Part shown: positions 1-8,238 of the stretch, in pieces
How the letters are laid out: each line of letters opens with the position of its first letter
How positions within the stretch are numbered: the first letter of the stretch is position 1
Assembly (NCBI RefSeq): GCF_028682635.1
Contig: NZ_JANHLK010000009.1
Coordinates: 166,782-230,781 of the forward strand
From: Pseudomonas putida
GTDB taxonomy: Bacteria > Pseudomonadota > Gammaproteobacteria > Pseudomonadales > Pseudomonadaceae
Reading direction: 5' to 3'
DNA: 64,000 nucleotides
Notes under the pieces: model-generated
What the model was told of the DNA's origin: nothing
Database searches by the model: none
Seen by the model: only the letters and a program-made list of their open reading frames with translations
Position numbers and translations under genes: made by a program

Positions 1-816
1 CGCACGCTGAAACGAGGTGAAGAGCGAAAGCGTGCGCTGCAGAGCATGGCTGAGCGGATGGGGGATCCATGTGCGGCAGATTTCAGCACCAGCCATTTTA
101 CGACTTACCGGGCCGATCGCCTGGCTGGCAAATACAACCGCGAAAAGATTGGCAGTGGTCGCAAGAAGGGTGAAGAGGCGAAACCCGTCAGCGCAAATAC
201 GTTGAACCACGAACTGGCTTACCTGCGCGCTGTATTTAATGAGCTTGAGCGGCTTGGGGAATGGCAGGGGGATAACCCGCTGGGGAAGATGCGGGCGTTG
301 AAGTTCGACGAAACGGAAATGGCCTATCTGAGTGCAGCGCAAATTCCTCCATTGCTCGCCAACCTCGACTCGAGTTCAAAGGCAGCAGGCTTGATCGCCA
401 GGATCTGTCTTTCGACTGGGGCGCGTTGGTCGGAGGCAGAAGGTCTCAAACCGAACCAGGTACGCGATAAGCGCATCCACTTCACTCGCACGAAGTCCTC
501 AAAAAATCGAGTTGTGCCAATCTCCGACAGCCTGGCCAATTTGCTCAAAGGGGAGCTGCCTTTCCCTGTGAGCTACAAAAAATTCGAGAAGTCGGTCGAT
601 GCGATCGGGCTGGAGCTGCCGGCGGGGCAATTGACTCACGTTCTGCGTCATACCTTCGCGAGTCATTACATGATGAATGGCGGGGATATTCTTACATTGC
701 AGCGTGTCCTGGGACATTCATCCCTGGCGATGACGATGCGTTATGCCCACTTCAGTCCGGGACACCTGGCGGAAGTGGTTAACCTCAACCCTTTGGCGTC
801 TGGGCCTAGGAAATAA
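1..816 (+). CDS. Tyrosine recombinase (phage/island integrase), 5'-truncated by the window edge
   Basis: Site-specific recombinase that would integrate or excise a mobile element by strand exchange through a tyrosine-DNA intermediate. The frame is open from base 1 with no stop, so the internal ATG at 46 is probably not the true start and the N-terminal part lies outside the window. The catalytic domain is visible: an Arg in [13 protein letters not shown], a Lys region [12 protein letters not shown], the HVLRHTF box, LGHSS, and the nucleophile Tyr in MRYAHF near the C terminus. The gene ends about 310 bp from the 3' end of a tRNA-Thr gene, a common attachment-site class for such elements, which suggests that the element lies to the left. 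The family is certain. Whether the element is a prophage or an island cannot be decided here. Confidence 0.93.
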   Translation, partial: RTLKRGEERKRALQSMAERMGDPCAADFSTSHFTTYRADRLAGKYNREKIGSGRKKGEEAKPVSANTLNHELAYLRAVFNELERLGEWQGDNPLGKMRALKFDETEMAYLSAAQIPPLLANLDSSSKAAGLIARICLSTGARWSEAEGLKPNQVRDKRIHFTRTKSSKNRVVPISDSLANLLKGELPFPVSYKKFEKSVDAIGLELPAGQLTHVLRHTFASHYMMNGGDILTLQRVLGHSSLAMTMRYAHFSPGHLAEVVNLNPLASGPRK

Positions 817-832
817 AAAAAGGAAAAGCAGT

Positions 833-1036
833 ATGGCTTTCGTGTACTTGAAAGATATAAGCGGAGAGCATTGGGTGCTCAATTCCGACATGATTTCTCA
901 TGTCATGCCGAAGGTTAAAGGAAAATTCGAACATGGAGCTGCTGTGTACCTTAAGCAGACAATCAACGGTAACCGGGACGCTATCAACTTGTCTGGAGAG
1001 GAAGCCCAGCAGCTGCTCCAGGCAATTTTGGATTGA
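833..1036 (+). CDS. Small protein of unknown function next to the integrase
   Basis: Encodes 67 residues, starting MAFVYLKDISGEHW and ending in an acidic helix-like stretch (SGEEAQQLLQAILD). An AGGA motif lies about 8 bases before the ATG, 16 bases after the integrase stop, so the two are probably cotranscribed. No signal peptide, membrane segment or known motif is visible. Its place between integrase and tRNA attachment site makes it part of the mobile element rather than the core chromosome. It could be an accessory factor of the integrase, but that is inference from position only. A longer in-frame start at 743 overlaps the integrase and is less likely. Confidence 0.6.
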   Translation: MAFVYLKDISGEHWVLNSDMISHVMPKVKGKFEHGAAVYLKQTINGNRDAINLSGEEAQQLLQAILD

Positions 1037-1100
1037 GGTGTGGACGCTTTGTGGACACTGCCAAGCAATGAAAAGGAGTAAAGCATAACCCCAGAAACGA

Positions 1101-1125
1101 CAAAGCCCCGCATTGCGGGGCTTTG
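1101..1125 (-). terminator. Rho-independent terminator after tRNA-Thr
   Basis: An 11-bp GC-rich stem (CAAAGCCCCGC) closes a three-base loop directly beyond the tRNA 3' end. On the minus strand it is followed by a T-rich stretch (TCGTTTC). It fits termination of the tRNA transcript. The integrase mRNA could also end here from the other side. Confidence 0.7.
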
Positions 1126-1129
1126 AATA

Positions 1130-1205
<76 letters not shown>

Positions 1206-1219
1206 ATGTCAGGGCGACG

Positions 1220-1247
1220 ATTATAGCGATTGGGAAGGTTCTGTAAA
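1220..1247 (-). promoter_or_regulatory. Sigma-70 promoter of tRNA-Thr
   Basis: On the minus strand TTTACA (-35) is followed after 16 bases by a perfect TATAAT (-10), about 14 bases before the tRNA 5' end. It is GC-rich between the -10 and the gene, as is usual for stable RNA promoters. Confidence 0.75.
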
Positions 1248-1600
1248 CCCCTGAATTCAGACTATTTTTGCGCGGTGCTTGATCGAGTGTTTCCAATGCT
1301 TGCCGAGCGTCATGACGGGGTGCAAAACGATGTGCCAGAGCCGCTGTTTCATGCGTGTGCTGTTGCCCATCTGTCGATGGTTTATGTCTTTTGTTCGAAT
1401 GCTTATGCACAACGGGATTTGCGCTTCACCCGGTTAACAGTGCTTTTGTGGATCCGTTCTCATTAGCTCGCAAATGCCTGTTTTTCTGGTTTTTTATTCT
1501 TTGTATGAAATCTGAACAGTGCCGTATCAGGGCTGAAACAGCTGTAAAGATTGGATCCATGAATATTTCATCAACAGAGTTATCCACAGGCTGTGTGGCG
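1248..1600. other. Intergenic stretch without a recognised gene; one DnaA-box sequence
   Basis: About 350 bases between the tRNA promoter and the methyltransferase stop. Short open frames here have no ribosome site and no familiar product. A consensus DnaA box (TTATCCACA) lies at 1580-1588, and an inverted copy lies inside the neighbouring gene at 1829-1837. I see no AT-rich unwinding element or box cluster, so no origin is proposed. No terminator for the methyltransferase gene is evident. Confidence 0.5.
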
Positions 1601-2830
1601 TTAAGAACGTTCCGCCAGCAGAAGAATGTTGCGCGGTGTGAGCGAGGTTTCGCAGAAGGTGCCGAGGCGAACGGTGTAATCCTGCTCTTGTAGGAATAAT
1701 GCCCGATCCAGCACCAGCCAAAGCTCCAGCGGGCGTCGGAAAAGCCCGCGCACAAGCTCTAGATTGCGGACCTGGGCCAGGCGCTGCCAACCGGCGGCTT
1801 CGAGTGCGGGCCAATCCTGGGCGCCGATTGTGGATAACTCCTTGTGATCGGCCAGGTGTTGGCAGTATTCGGCAAAGGGTTTTTCCAGCCAGGCGCTGGC
1901 CAGGGATGGGGTCGGCAGGTACTCGTCAACGCCTCGCAGCTGTCTTTGCAGCAAGTCGAAACCCAGGCGTCGGGCCATCGAGATGTCGCGTTGGCGTCTT
2001 ACGCGAGCGCCGGCGGTGACGGTTTCACTCATCGGCAGCCCCAGATCGTCGAGGGACAGCTGTAGGTCAGAGCGTTCGGCGGCTGAGGACATCGGTGAGT
2101 ACCGGCCAAGGCTGGTCCGGTTGTAGCAACAAGGGGCGATGGCGAGTTGCTTGCAACCGGCTGCACTGGCGAGCCGGATCAGTCGCACATGCAAATCGCC
2201 GCAGGCGTGCAGAGCGACGGGTGTGTGCTGATCTTCCAACAGCAACGCCGCATCGGCCGTCAGTACGTCCTGTTCGACATGCAACGCGTGCAGTCGATGC
2301 CGCAGGCTGAGGGCCTGACCGCTGGTTACCAGCGCCGGATCGTATTCCAGGCAGGTCAGTTGCTGCCCAGTTTGCAGAAGGCGTCGACCCAGGTGTCCCT
2401 TGCCCGAGCACCAGTCCAGCCAGTGCGTGGCGGTATCGTCAAAGTGCAGTCGGCTGGCAAAGGCTTCGATTTGCTGCCACTTGCGCCCCGGCACATCCAC
2501 ATTCAGTCGATGAGCTGGCGCTTCGAGCGCATAAGCAGGCAATTCATCCACCACACACAGCGCCAGTGACATGGCCGCCAGCGAAGCAAAAGGCTGCGGC
2601 GCATCCACAAGGGCAGGGTGGTTGTGAGCGCCTTCCGCCTCGTCCAGCGACCGCCCGCGTAGCCAGGTGGCCAGTTCGGGGTAGGAGGTTTCCCATGGCA
2701 GCTGCAGATGAGTGAACGGCCGTGGTTTCCACAGCGCCTGATGCGCTGTCAGAAAAGTATCCAGCGCAGTGAAACGGGCGAGCAGTTCCTCGCCCGTCAG
2801 CACCTGGGGATCAACGCCCTTGGCAGGCAT
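1601..2830 (-). CDS. Class I SAM-dependent methyltransferase
   Basis: Predicted cytosolic methyltransferase of 409 residues with unknown substrate. A SAM-binding motif I is seen at about residues 137-150 (WLDWCSGKGHLGRR), followed by an acidic strand end (CLEYD, about 160-164) and a VALHACGDLHV segment near 205. This arrangement resembles the Methyltransf_32-type family, whose members have a tRNA/protein-like MTase core. The ATG at 2830 overlaps the last 20 bases of the upstream permease gene, so it is the last gene of the ABC-transporter operon. Whether it is functionally linked to amino-acid uptake or merely carried along is unknown. The fold is sure, the role is not. Confidence 0.85.
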   Translation of the reverse strand: MPAKGVDPQVLTGEELLARFTALDTFLTAHQALWKPRPFTHLQLPWETSYPELATWLRGRSLDEAEGAHNHPALVDAPQPFASLAAMSLALCVVDELPAYALEAPAHRLNVDVPGRKWQQIEAFASRLHFDDTATHWLDWCSGKGHLGRRLLQTGQQLTCLEYDPALVTSGQALSLRHRLHALHVEQDVLTADAALLLEDQHTPVALHACGDLHVRLIRLASAAGCKQLAIAPCCYNRTSLGRYSPMSSAAERSDLQLSLDDLGLPMSETVTAGARVRRQRDISMARRLGFDLLQRQLRGVDEYLPTPSLASAWLEKPFAEYCQHLADHKELSTIGAQDWPALEAAGWQRLAQVRNLELVRGLFRRPLELWLVLDRALFLQEQDYTVRLGTFCETSLTPRNILLLAERS

Positions 2831-3500
2831 CGACGCGCAACCAGCGCTCCAGCAGCTTGAAGCCGCGTACCAGCACGTAGGCCATCAACAGATAGAACAT
2901 GCCGGCGGCGAAGAAGATCTCCACCGGCAGGTAGGTCCGGGCGATGATGGTGCGGGCCATGCCCGTCAGTTCCAGCAGGGTCACGGTGCTGGCCAGGGCG
3001 CTGGCCTTGAGCATCAGGATCACTTCGTTGCTGTAGGCCGGCAGGCCGATGCGCGCGGCACGGGGCAGCATGATGAAGATCAGCGCCTTGGTTTTGGACA
3101 TGCCCAGGGCGCGCGCCGCTTCGATCTCGCCCGGTGGAATCGCCTGGATGGCCCCGCGCAGGATCTCGGCGATGTAGGCCGCGGTGTGCAGGGTCATGGT
3201 CGCCGTGGCGCACCAGAACGGATCGCGCAAGTAAGGCCACATGGCGCTGGTACGGATCGCGTCGAACTGTGCCAGCCCGTAATAGACCAGGAACAATTGC
3301 ACCAGCAACGGCGTACCACGGAAAAAGAAGATGTAGCCGTAGGGAAACGCCCGCACCCACCACAGGCGCGAGGAACGCGCGATACCCAGGGGAATCGCCA
3401 GCAGCAGGCCGGCGATGACGGCAATGGCCACCAGTTCCAGGGTCAGGGTTGCGCCCTGAGCCAGTTTCGGCAGCCACTTGATGATGACTTCCCAGTTCAT
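2811..3500 (-). CDS. Amino-acid ABC transporter permease (HisM/ArtM type)
   Basis: Inner-membrane subunit of 229 residues in a polar amino-acid importer, probably for a basic amino acid (histidine, lysine, arginine or ornithine). Several hydrophobic segments are clear, including LVAIAVIAGLLLAIPLGIA near the N terminus. The ATPase-docking EAA loop follows (IPPGEIEAARALGMSKTKA), then IMLPRA. I chose the start MNWEVI at 3500. It overlaps the stop of the preceding permease gene as ATGA, which indicates coupled translation and rules out the longer upstream frame. It pairs with the other permease as a heterodimer, as in HisQM. Confidence 0.92.
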   Translation of the reverse strand: MNWEVIIKWLPKLAQGATLTLELVAIAVIAGLLLAIPLGIARSSRLWWVRAFPYGYIFFFRGTPLLVQLFLVYYGLAQFDAIRTSAMWPYLRDPFWCATATMTLHTAAYIAEILRGAIQAIPPGEIEAARALGMSKTKALIFIMLPRAARIGLPAYSNEVILMLKASALASTVTLLELTGMARTIIARTYLPVEIFFAAGMFYLLMAYVLVRGFKLLERWLRVDACQGR

Positions 3501-4192
3501 TGAGTGCTCCTCGCGAAGCCGCGAGCGGCGCGTTTTTCCAGGAAGTGCATGCCGGTCATGGCCAGGATGGTCAGGCTCAGGTACATGAACGCAGCAACCA
3601 TATAGAAGGTGAACGGTTGCTTGGACACGGTCACGCCGATTTGCGCGTGACGCATGATTTCTTCCAGGCCGATCACCGAAACAAGCGCCGTATCTTTCAT
3701 CAGGATCATGAACAGGTTGCCCAGGCCGGGCAGGGCGATACGCCACATCTGCGGCATGATCAACTTGGTGAAGATGCGAAATTTCGACAGGCCCAGGGCC
3801 ACACCGGCTTCACGGTGGCCTTTGGGGATGGCAAGGATCGCGCCGCGAAACACTTCCGTGGCGTAGGCGCCAAAGCACAGGCCCAGTGCAATCACACCGG
3901 CAGCGAAGGCATTGAGCTCAAGGTCAGGGTTGCCGAAAAACTCGCCCAGGGCGCGCATCAGGTTGACCGTGCCGAAGTAGATCAACAGTACCCAGAGCAG
4001 TTCCGGGATGCCGCGAACCAGTGTCGAATAGGTGCCGCCAAGCCATTGCAACGGCTTGTACGGGGAAGTCTTGGCCAAGGCGCCGAGCAGACCGAGCACC
4101 AGCCCCAGGCACAGGGCCGAGAGTGCCAGTTTCACAGTCATCAGCGCGCCAGCGGCAAGCGCCGGGCCGAATCCGTAGAGGTCGATAATCAT
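3497..4192 (-). CDS. Amino-acid ABC transporter permease (HisQ/ArtQ type)
   Basis: First permease of the importer, 231 residues, starting MIIDLYGFGPALAAG, a typical HisQ-like N terminus. Membrane segments alternate with the EAA loop IPKGHREAGVALGLSKFRIF. It is separated from the binding-protein gene by 72 bases that contain a strong hairpin, so it is probably transcribed at a lower level than that gene. It overlaps the second permease by four bases. The family is certain. Substrate assignment to basic amino acids rests on similarity of the whole operon to the HisJQMP group. Confidence 0.92.
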   Translation of the reverse strand: MIIDLYGFGPALAAGALMTVKLALSALCLGLVLGLLGALAKTSPYKPLQWLGGTYSTLVRGIPELLWVLLIYFGTVNLMRALGEFFGNPDLELNAFAAGVIALGLCFGAYATEVFRGAILAIPKGHREAGVALGLSKFRIFTKLIMPQMWRIALPGLGNLFMILMKDTALVSVIGLEEIMRHAQIGVTVSKQPFTFYMVAAFMYLSLTILAMTGMHFLEKRAARGFARSTQ

Positions 4193-4228
4193 GGATTTCT
4201 TTTCAAATCGCGGCAGGCAATACCGTGA

Positions 4229-4250
4229 ACCGGCGCCATCAGGCGCCGGT
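4229..4250 (-). terminator. Hairpin between binding-protein and permease genes
   Basis: A perfect 9-bp stem (ACCGGCGCC) with a 4-base loop and no T-run. Such hairpins after the binding-protein cistron often act as attenuators or 3'-end stabilisers that raise binding protein over membrane subunits. Here that is inferred from position. Confidence 0.6.
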
Positions 4251-4264
4251 CAGGCAGGTCAGGA

Positions 4265-5011
4265 TCAATAGATGCTGAACGGGAAGTACTTGTCGTTGAT
4301 CTTCTTGTAGGTGCCGTCAGCAACGATTTCTTTCAGTGCGAGGTTCAGCTTCGCGCGGATCGGGTCGTTCTTGCGGACAGCAATACCGATCTTGTCGCTT
4401 TCTTCCACCGGGTCGCCTTTGAACTCGTAGGATTTGCCGGCGTCGCTCTTGAGCCACTCGTAGTTGACGTACTTGTCGGCCAGGATGCCGTCCAGACGAC
4501 CGGAAGTCAGGTCCAGGTAAGCGTTTTCCTGGGTGTCGTAGAGTTTGACTTCAACGCCTTCCATGTTGTCTTCCAGCCAGGTACCCGCCAGCGTCGCGCG
4601 CTGTGCGCCGATCACTTTGCCTTTCAGCGAGTCCTTGTCGGTCTTGAAGTCGACGCTTTTAGGCGCGATGAATTGCAGTTTGTTGGAGTAGTACGGGTCG
4701 GTGAAGTCCACCGCTTGCTTGCGCTCGTCGGTGATCGACATCGAAGAGATCAGGAAGTCGAACTTCTTGGCGTTCAGGGCCGGGATGATGCCGTCCCAGT
4801 CGGAGGTCACGACGGTGCACTCGACTTTCATCTTGGCGCACAGGGCGTCGCCGATTTCCTTGTCGAAGCCGACGACATTGCCGCTGGCATCTTTGTTGTT
4901 GAACGGCGGGTAGGCCGCTTCGATGCCCATCTTCAGGGTTTCAGCCATGGCACCGGCGCTGAACGCCAGGGTAACGGCGGCGGCCAGGAAGACCTTCTTG
5001 AAATTCTGCAT
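4265..5011 (-). CDS. Periplasmic basic-amino-acid-binding protein of the ABC importer
   Basis: Captures the amino acid in the periplasm and delivers it to the permease pair. It has 248 residues with a clear signal peptide (MQNFKKVFLAAAVTLAFSAG, cleaved after AMA). The mature protein begins ETLKMGIEAAYPPFN, the usual opening of SBP_bac_3 proteins. The stretch AQRATLAGTWLEDNM matches the ligand-contact region of HisJ/ArgT-like proteins. The start MQNFKK at 5011 follows a GGAG site, so the longer upstream frame is rejected. The ATPase gene ends 13 bases upstream. Specificity within arginine, ornithine, lysine and histidine is not resolved. Confidence 0.92.
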   Translation of the reverse strand: MQNFKKVFLAAAVTLAFSAGAMAETLKMGIEAAYPPFNNKDASGNVVGFDKEIGDALCAKMKVECTVVTSDWDGIIPALNAKKFDFLISSMSITDERKQAVDFTDPYYSNKLQFIAPKSVDFKTDKDSLKGKVIGAQRATLAGTWLEDNMEGVEVKLYDTQENAYLDLTSGRLDGILADKYVNYEWLKSDAGKSYEFKGDPVEESDKIGIAVRKNDPIRAKLNLALKEIVADGTYKKINDKYFPFSIY

Positions 5012-5024
5012 GCGGTTAGCTCCG

Positions 5025-5798
5025 TTAGCGGTTGCTGGACATGAATTGTTTGCAGCGCGCCGAAAGCGGGTTTTCAAATACCTGCTGTGGCGATCCTTGC
5101 TCTTCTACCAGGCCCTGGTGGAGGAACACCACTTCGCTGGAGACCTGACGGGCAAAGCCCATCTCATGGGTGACCAGCAGCATGGTGCGGCCTTCTTCGG
5201 CCAGTGCGCGGATGACATTAAGTACTTCCTGGACCATTTCCGGGTCAAGCGCGGAGGTGGGCTCGTCGAACAGGATGACCTTGGGCTGCATGGCCAGGGT
5301 GCGGGCGATAGCCGCGCGCTGTTGCTGGCCGCCGGACAACTGCGCCGGGTAGGCGTGGCGCTTGTCGGCGATGCCGACCTTGGCCAGCAGGGCTTCGGCG
5401 ACTTCGATGGCTTCGGCCTTGCTCTGGCCGAGCACGCGGCGCGGGGCCTCGATGATGTTGTCGAGCACGCTCATGTGCGGCCACAGGTTAAAGTTTTGAA
5501 ACACAAAACCTATTTCGCTGCGCAGGCGGTTGATCTGCTTGCCGTCGGCAGCGACCAGTTCGCCGTTCTTCGCGGCCTTGAGCTTGAGTTCTTCGCCGGC
5601 CACCAGGATCTGGCCCTGGTGCGGGTTTTCCAGCAGGTTGATGCAGCGCAGGAACGTGGACTTGCCGGAGCCGGAGGAGCCGAGGATCGAGATCACGTCG
5701 CCGTCGCGGGCGGTCAGCGAGATGCCCTTGAGCACCTCCAGCGAGCCGTAGCGTTTGTGCAAGTTGCGGATTTCAAGCGCGGGCGTGGCCTCAGCCAT
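5025..5798 (-). CDS. Amino-acid ABC transporter ATP-binding protein (HisP type)
   Basis: Cytoplasmic ATPase of 257 residues that powers the importer. It shows the Walker A motif GSSGSGKST, the Q-loop region FVFQNFNLWPHMSVLDNI, the signature LSGGQQQR, the Walker B VILFDEPTSALDPE and the switch His in LLVTHEMGFA. It is the first gene of a five-gene minus-strand operon (ATPase, binding protein, HisQ-like, HisM-like, methyltransferase). The HisP-like insert LKLKAAKNGELVAADGKQINRLR between Walker A and the Q-loop supports the histidine/lysine/arginine/ornithine class. Confidence 0.94.
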   Translation of the reverse strand: MAEATPALEIRNLHKRYGSLEVLKGISLTARDGDVISILGSSGSGKSTFLRCINLLENPHQGQILVAGEELKLKAAKNGELVAADGKQINRLRSEIGFVFQNFNLWPHMSVLDNIIEAPRRVLGQSKAEAIEVAEALLAKVGIADKRHAYPAQLSGGQQQRAAIARTLAMQPKVILFDEPTSALDPEMVQEVLNVIRALAEEGRTMLLVTHEMGFARQVSSEVVFLHQGLVEEQGSPQQVFENPLSARCKQFMSSNR

Positions 5799-6253
5799 GT
5801 GCGTTCCTCATTGTGTATTCGCTCCTGCTGTTGGTCGCCTTCCTGGCGAGGCGGCCAAGCTAGCATAGCGTTTCAAAGGCAGCCAACAGCGCTACGGGCA
5901 GTAAACGGGTGGCATGTGGCAGGTTGTCGCATCGGCGCAGCAGACTGTCGCCCCATCAACAACCGAACAGCCGTTTGAACCCTGCTTTCAGATAAAAGCG
6001 TGGTGGCTGTCGCGTAAAAAAGGGCGCGATGTTGCCAGCTTTGGCGGGGGGTTGGAAGCGCTAACCGGCCAAAGGTGGCGGATCTGCCCTTTTATTGTGC
6101 GTCGAGGGATTTTGGGGTGTGTTTCCGGTGCGCTGGTTCGTCCATAAAGTGAGTCGCAGGGTAACGTTCTGGCAAAGTGCCATTAATATCAATGGCTTGC
6201 GATGACTGTCCGGTCCGGGCGAAATTCCCGGGTTAGAAGGGTTTGAAACATTT
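5799..6253. other. Divergent intergenic region between the ABC operon and the gabP-like gene
   Basis: About 450 bases holding the regulatory sequences of two divergent transcription units. I could not place a convincing sigma-70 promoter for the ABC operon. Open frames here are short and lack ribosome sites. The sigma-54 site for the permease gene lies at its right end and is listed separately. Confidence 0.45.
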
Positions 6254-6268
6254 TGGCGCAAATATTGC
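6254..6268 (+). promoter_or_regulatory. Sigma-54 promoter upstream of the gabP-like gene
   Basis: TGGCGCAAATATTGC has the invariant GG and GC separated by exactly ten bases and keeps TTGC at -12. It lies about 95 bases before the ATG at 6362. This predicts RpoN-dependent expression driven by an enhancer-binding activator such as NtrC or a GABA/polyamine regulator. Confidence 0.72.
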
Positions 6269-6361
6269 GTGCAGATTCCGGAACGCCCCGTTTGTTTCTT
6301 TTTACAAGAAGGAACACAAGCGGGATGCACGCATTCGCTTTTCCTTACAAAGGTAGTTTCA

Positions 6362-7753
6362 ATGAGCAGTACCCAAAGCTCTAACGGCCTCGAACAGGGG
6401 CTCAAACCGCGGCATGTCACCATGCTGTCGATTGCCGGGGTTATCGGTGCCGGCCTGTTCGTTGGCTCGGGCCACGCCATCGCTGCAGCAGGCCCGGCCG
6501 TGCTCCTGGCTTACGCGGCCGCCGGCATGCTGGTGGTGTTGGTGATGCGCATGCTCGGTGAAATGGCTGTCGCCTCGCCGGACACGGGCTCCTTCTCGAC
6601 ATATGCCGATCGCGCGATCGGTCACTGGGCCGGCTTCACTATCGGCTGGCTGTACTGGTGGTTCTGGGTGCTCGTCATCCCGTTGGAAGCCAACGCTGCC
6701 GCCACCATCCTGCATGCCTGGTTCCCTGGCGTGGACATCTGGGCCTTCGCCCTGGTCATCACCATGCTGCTGACCGTGACCAACCTGTTCAGCGTGAAGA
6801 ACTACGGCGAGTTCGAGTTCTGGTTCGCCCTGATCAAGGTTCTGGCGATCATCGGTTTCATTGTGCTCGGCGTCATGGCGATCTTCGGTTTTCTGCCTGG
6901 CAGCCAGGTTAGCGGCGTTTCCCACCTGTTCGATACCCAAGGCTTCCTGCCAAACGGCATGGGCGCGGTGTTGGGTGCCATTTTGACCACCATGTTCTCC
7001 TTCATGGGTACCGAGATCGTGACCATCGCGGCCGCGGAATCGAAGAACCCAGGCAAGCAAATCTCCAAGGCCACCAACTCGGTGATCTGGCGGATCGGCT
7101 TGTTCTACCTCGTCTCGATCTTCATCGTGGTGGCCCTGGTGCCATGGAACGACCCGGTCCTGGCCAGCCTCGGCTCCTACCAGACCGTGCTTGAGCGCAT
7201 GGGCATTCCGAACGCCAAGATGATTGTCGACATCGTGGTATTGGTCGCCGTGACCAGCTGCCTGAACTCGGCGCTCTACACCTCGTCGCGCATGCTGTTC
7301 TCCCTGGGCAAGCGCGGTGATGCACCGGCCATGTCAACCCGCACCAACAAGAGCGGCACGCCATACTGGGCAGTCATGCTGTCTACTGGCGCAGCGTTCC
7401 TGGCCACGTTCGCCAACTACGTGGCTCCGGCTGCAGTGTTCGAATTCCTGCTGGCCAGCTCCGGCGCCATTGCGCTGCTGGTGTACCTGGTGATTGCGAT
7501 CTCGCAACTGCGCATGCGCAAGCAGCGCATGGCTCGCGGTGAGAAAATCGTGTTCAGCATGTGGCTGTTCCCGGGCCTGACCTACGCGGTGATCGTGTTC
7601 ATCGTCGCGGCCCTGACCATCATGCTGTTCCAGGAAGCTCACCGCGTGGAGATCCTCGCGACCGGCCTGCTGGCCGTTATGGTCGTCGCTGCCGGCTTGC
7701 TGGTAGCGCGTCGTCGCAAACTGGAGAAGCGTGGCGCGGTAGTGCTGAGCTGA
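6362..7753 (+). CDS. gabP: APC-family amino-acid permease, GABA-permease-like
   Basis: Inner-membrane proton symporter of 463 residues with about twelve hydrophobic segments, close to the 466 residues of E. coli GabP. The N terminus LKPRHVTMLSIAGVIGAGLFVGSG is the amino-acid transporter signature of the AAT subfamily. The motif FSFMGTEIVTIAAAESKNP in the middle is also typical. The start MSSTQSS is placed at 6362, after an AAAGG site, in preference to the longer frame from 6269, which would overlap the sigma-54 site. 4-aminobutyrate is the most likely substrate. A related amino acid is possible, so the symbol is by similarity. A strong terminator follows. Confidence 0.82.
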   Translation: MSSTQSSNGLEQGLKPRHVTMLSIAGVIGAGLFVGSGHAIAAAGPAVLLAYAAAGMLVVLVMRMLGEMAVASPDTGSFSTYADRAIGHWAGFTIGWLYWWFWVLVIPLEANAAATILHAWFPGVDIWAFALVITMLLTVTNLFSVKNYGEFEFWFALIKVLAIIGFIVLGVMAIFGFLPGSQVSGVSHLFDTQGFLPNGMGAVLGAILTTMFSFMGTEIVTIAAAESKNPGKQISKATNSVIWRIGLFYLVSIFIVVALVPWNDPVLASLGSYQTVLERMGIPNAKMIVDIVVLVAVTSCLNSALYTSSRMLFSLGKRGDAPAMSTRTNKSGTPYWAVMLSTGAAFLATFANYVAPAAVFEFLLASSGAIALLVYLVIAISQLRMRKQRMARGEKIVFSMWLFPGLTYAVIVFIVAALTIMLFQEAHRVEILATGLLAVMVVAAGLLVARRRKLEKRGAVVLS

Positions 7754-7770
7754 TTCGTACCGCGTAATGC

Positions 7771-7818
7771 AAAACGGCCGCTGTCAGTGATGACAAGCGG
7801 CCGTTTTTGTTTGTGTCG
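7771..7818. terminator. Bidirectional terminator, copy 1 of a duplicated 48-bp element
   Basis: The stem AAAACGGCCGCTGTCA pairs with its complement around GTGA, with one unpaired base, and ends in CGGCCGTTTTTGTTTG. It terminates the permease gene. The same 48 bases recur at 8584-8631 with two mismatches, in direct orientation 813 bases away. The toxin-antitoxin pair lies exactly between the two copies. Confidence 0.88.
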
Positions 7819-7830
7819 ATTGCTTTGTGT

Positions 7831-8238
7831 TCATTTGGCATGAACCCAGTCTTCTACGCGTAACCCCGAAACGCGCTCAAACTCCCGCAAGTTGTTGGTG
7901 ACCACGATAAACCCGCGCGAGCGTGCGTGCCCGGCAATCATCTGGTCGTACGGACCTATGGGTTTGCCGGCCTTTGCAAGTTCGGATCGAATCATTCCAT
8001 TGTGTGCTGCTGCTTCCTTGTCGAAGGGAAGGACTTCAAGTCGGGCGGCGAATCCCTCGATGACCGCCAGGTTTCTTTCGGGGGCTGCCGATTTTTCCGC
8101 GCCGTAAATCAGCTCCATCAACGTGACCGCACTGATGCACAGTTGGCCGTGATGACGGTTGAAGGCCTCCCGTACCATTTGTGGCTTGTTCTTGATGGTG
8201 AAGATGCAAATGTTGGTATCGAGCATGTACTTGATCAT
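7831..8238 (-). CDS. vapC: VapC-type PIN-domain toxin
   Basis: Ribonuclease toxin of a type II system that cleaves RNA when freed from its antitoxin. It has 135 residues and the PIN-domain acidic residues: D7 in YMLDTNICIF, an E in VTLMELIYGAE, a D in PIGPYDQMIAGHA, and the NN pair in VVTNNLREFERV. The start codon overlaps the stop of the antitoxin gene as ATGA, so translation is coupled. Length and motifs match intact VapC proteins closely, so the toxin should be active. Its target (tRNA-fMet in well-studied enteric homologues) cannot be read from sequence. Confidence 0.93.
   Translation of the reverse strand: MIKYMLDTNICIFTIKNKPQMVREAFNRHHGQLCISAVTLMELIYGAEKSAAPERNLAVIEGFAARLEVLPFDKEAAAHNGMIRSELAKAGKPIGPYDQMIAGHARSRGFIVVTNNLREFERVSGLRVEDWVHAK

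Noticed and set aside
1230..1466. Short frames in the 1248-1600 gap
   Set aside because: No ribosome site, no recognisable product, and the frames overlap the tRNA promoter.
1580..1837. Replication origin suggested by DnaA boxes
   Set aside because: Only two boxes, one inside a gene; no AT-rich region, dnaA or gidA/rpmH genes nearby.
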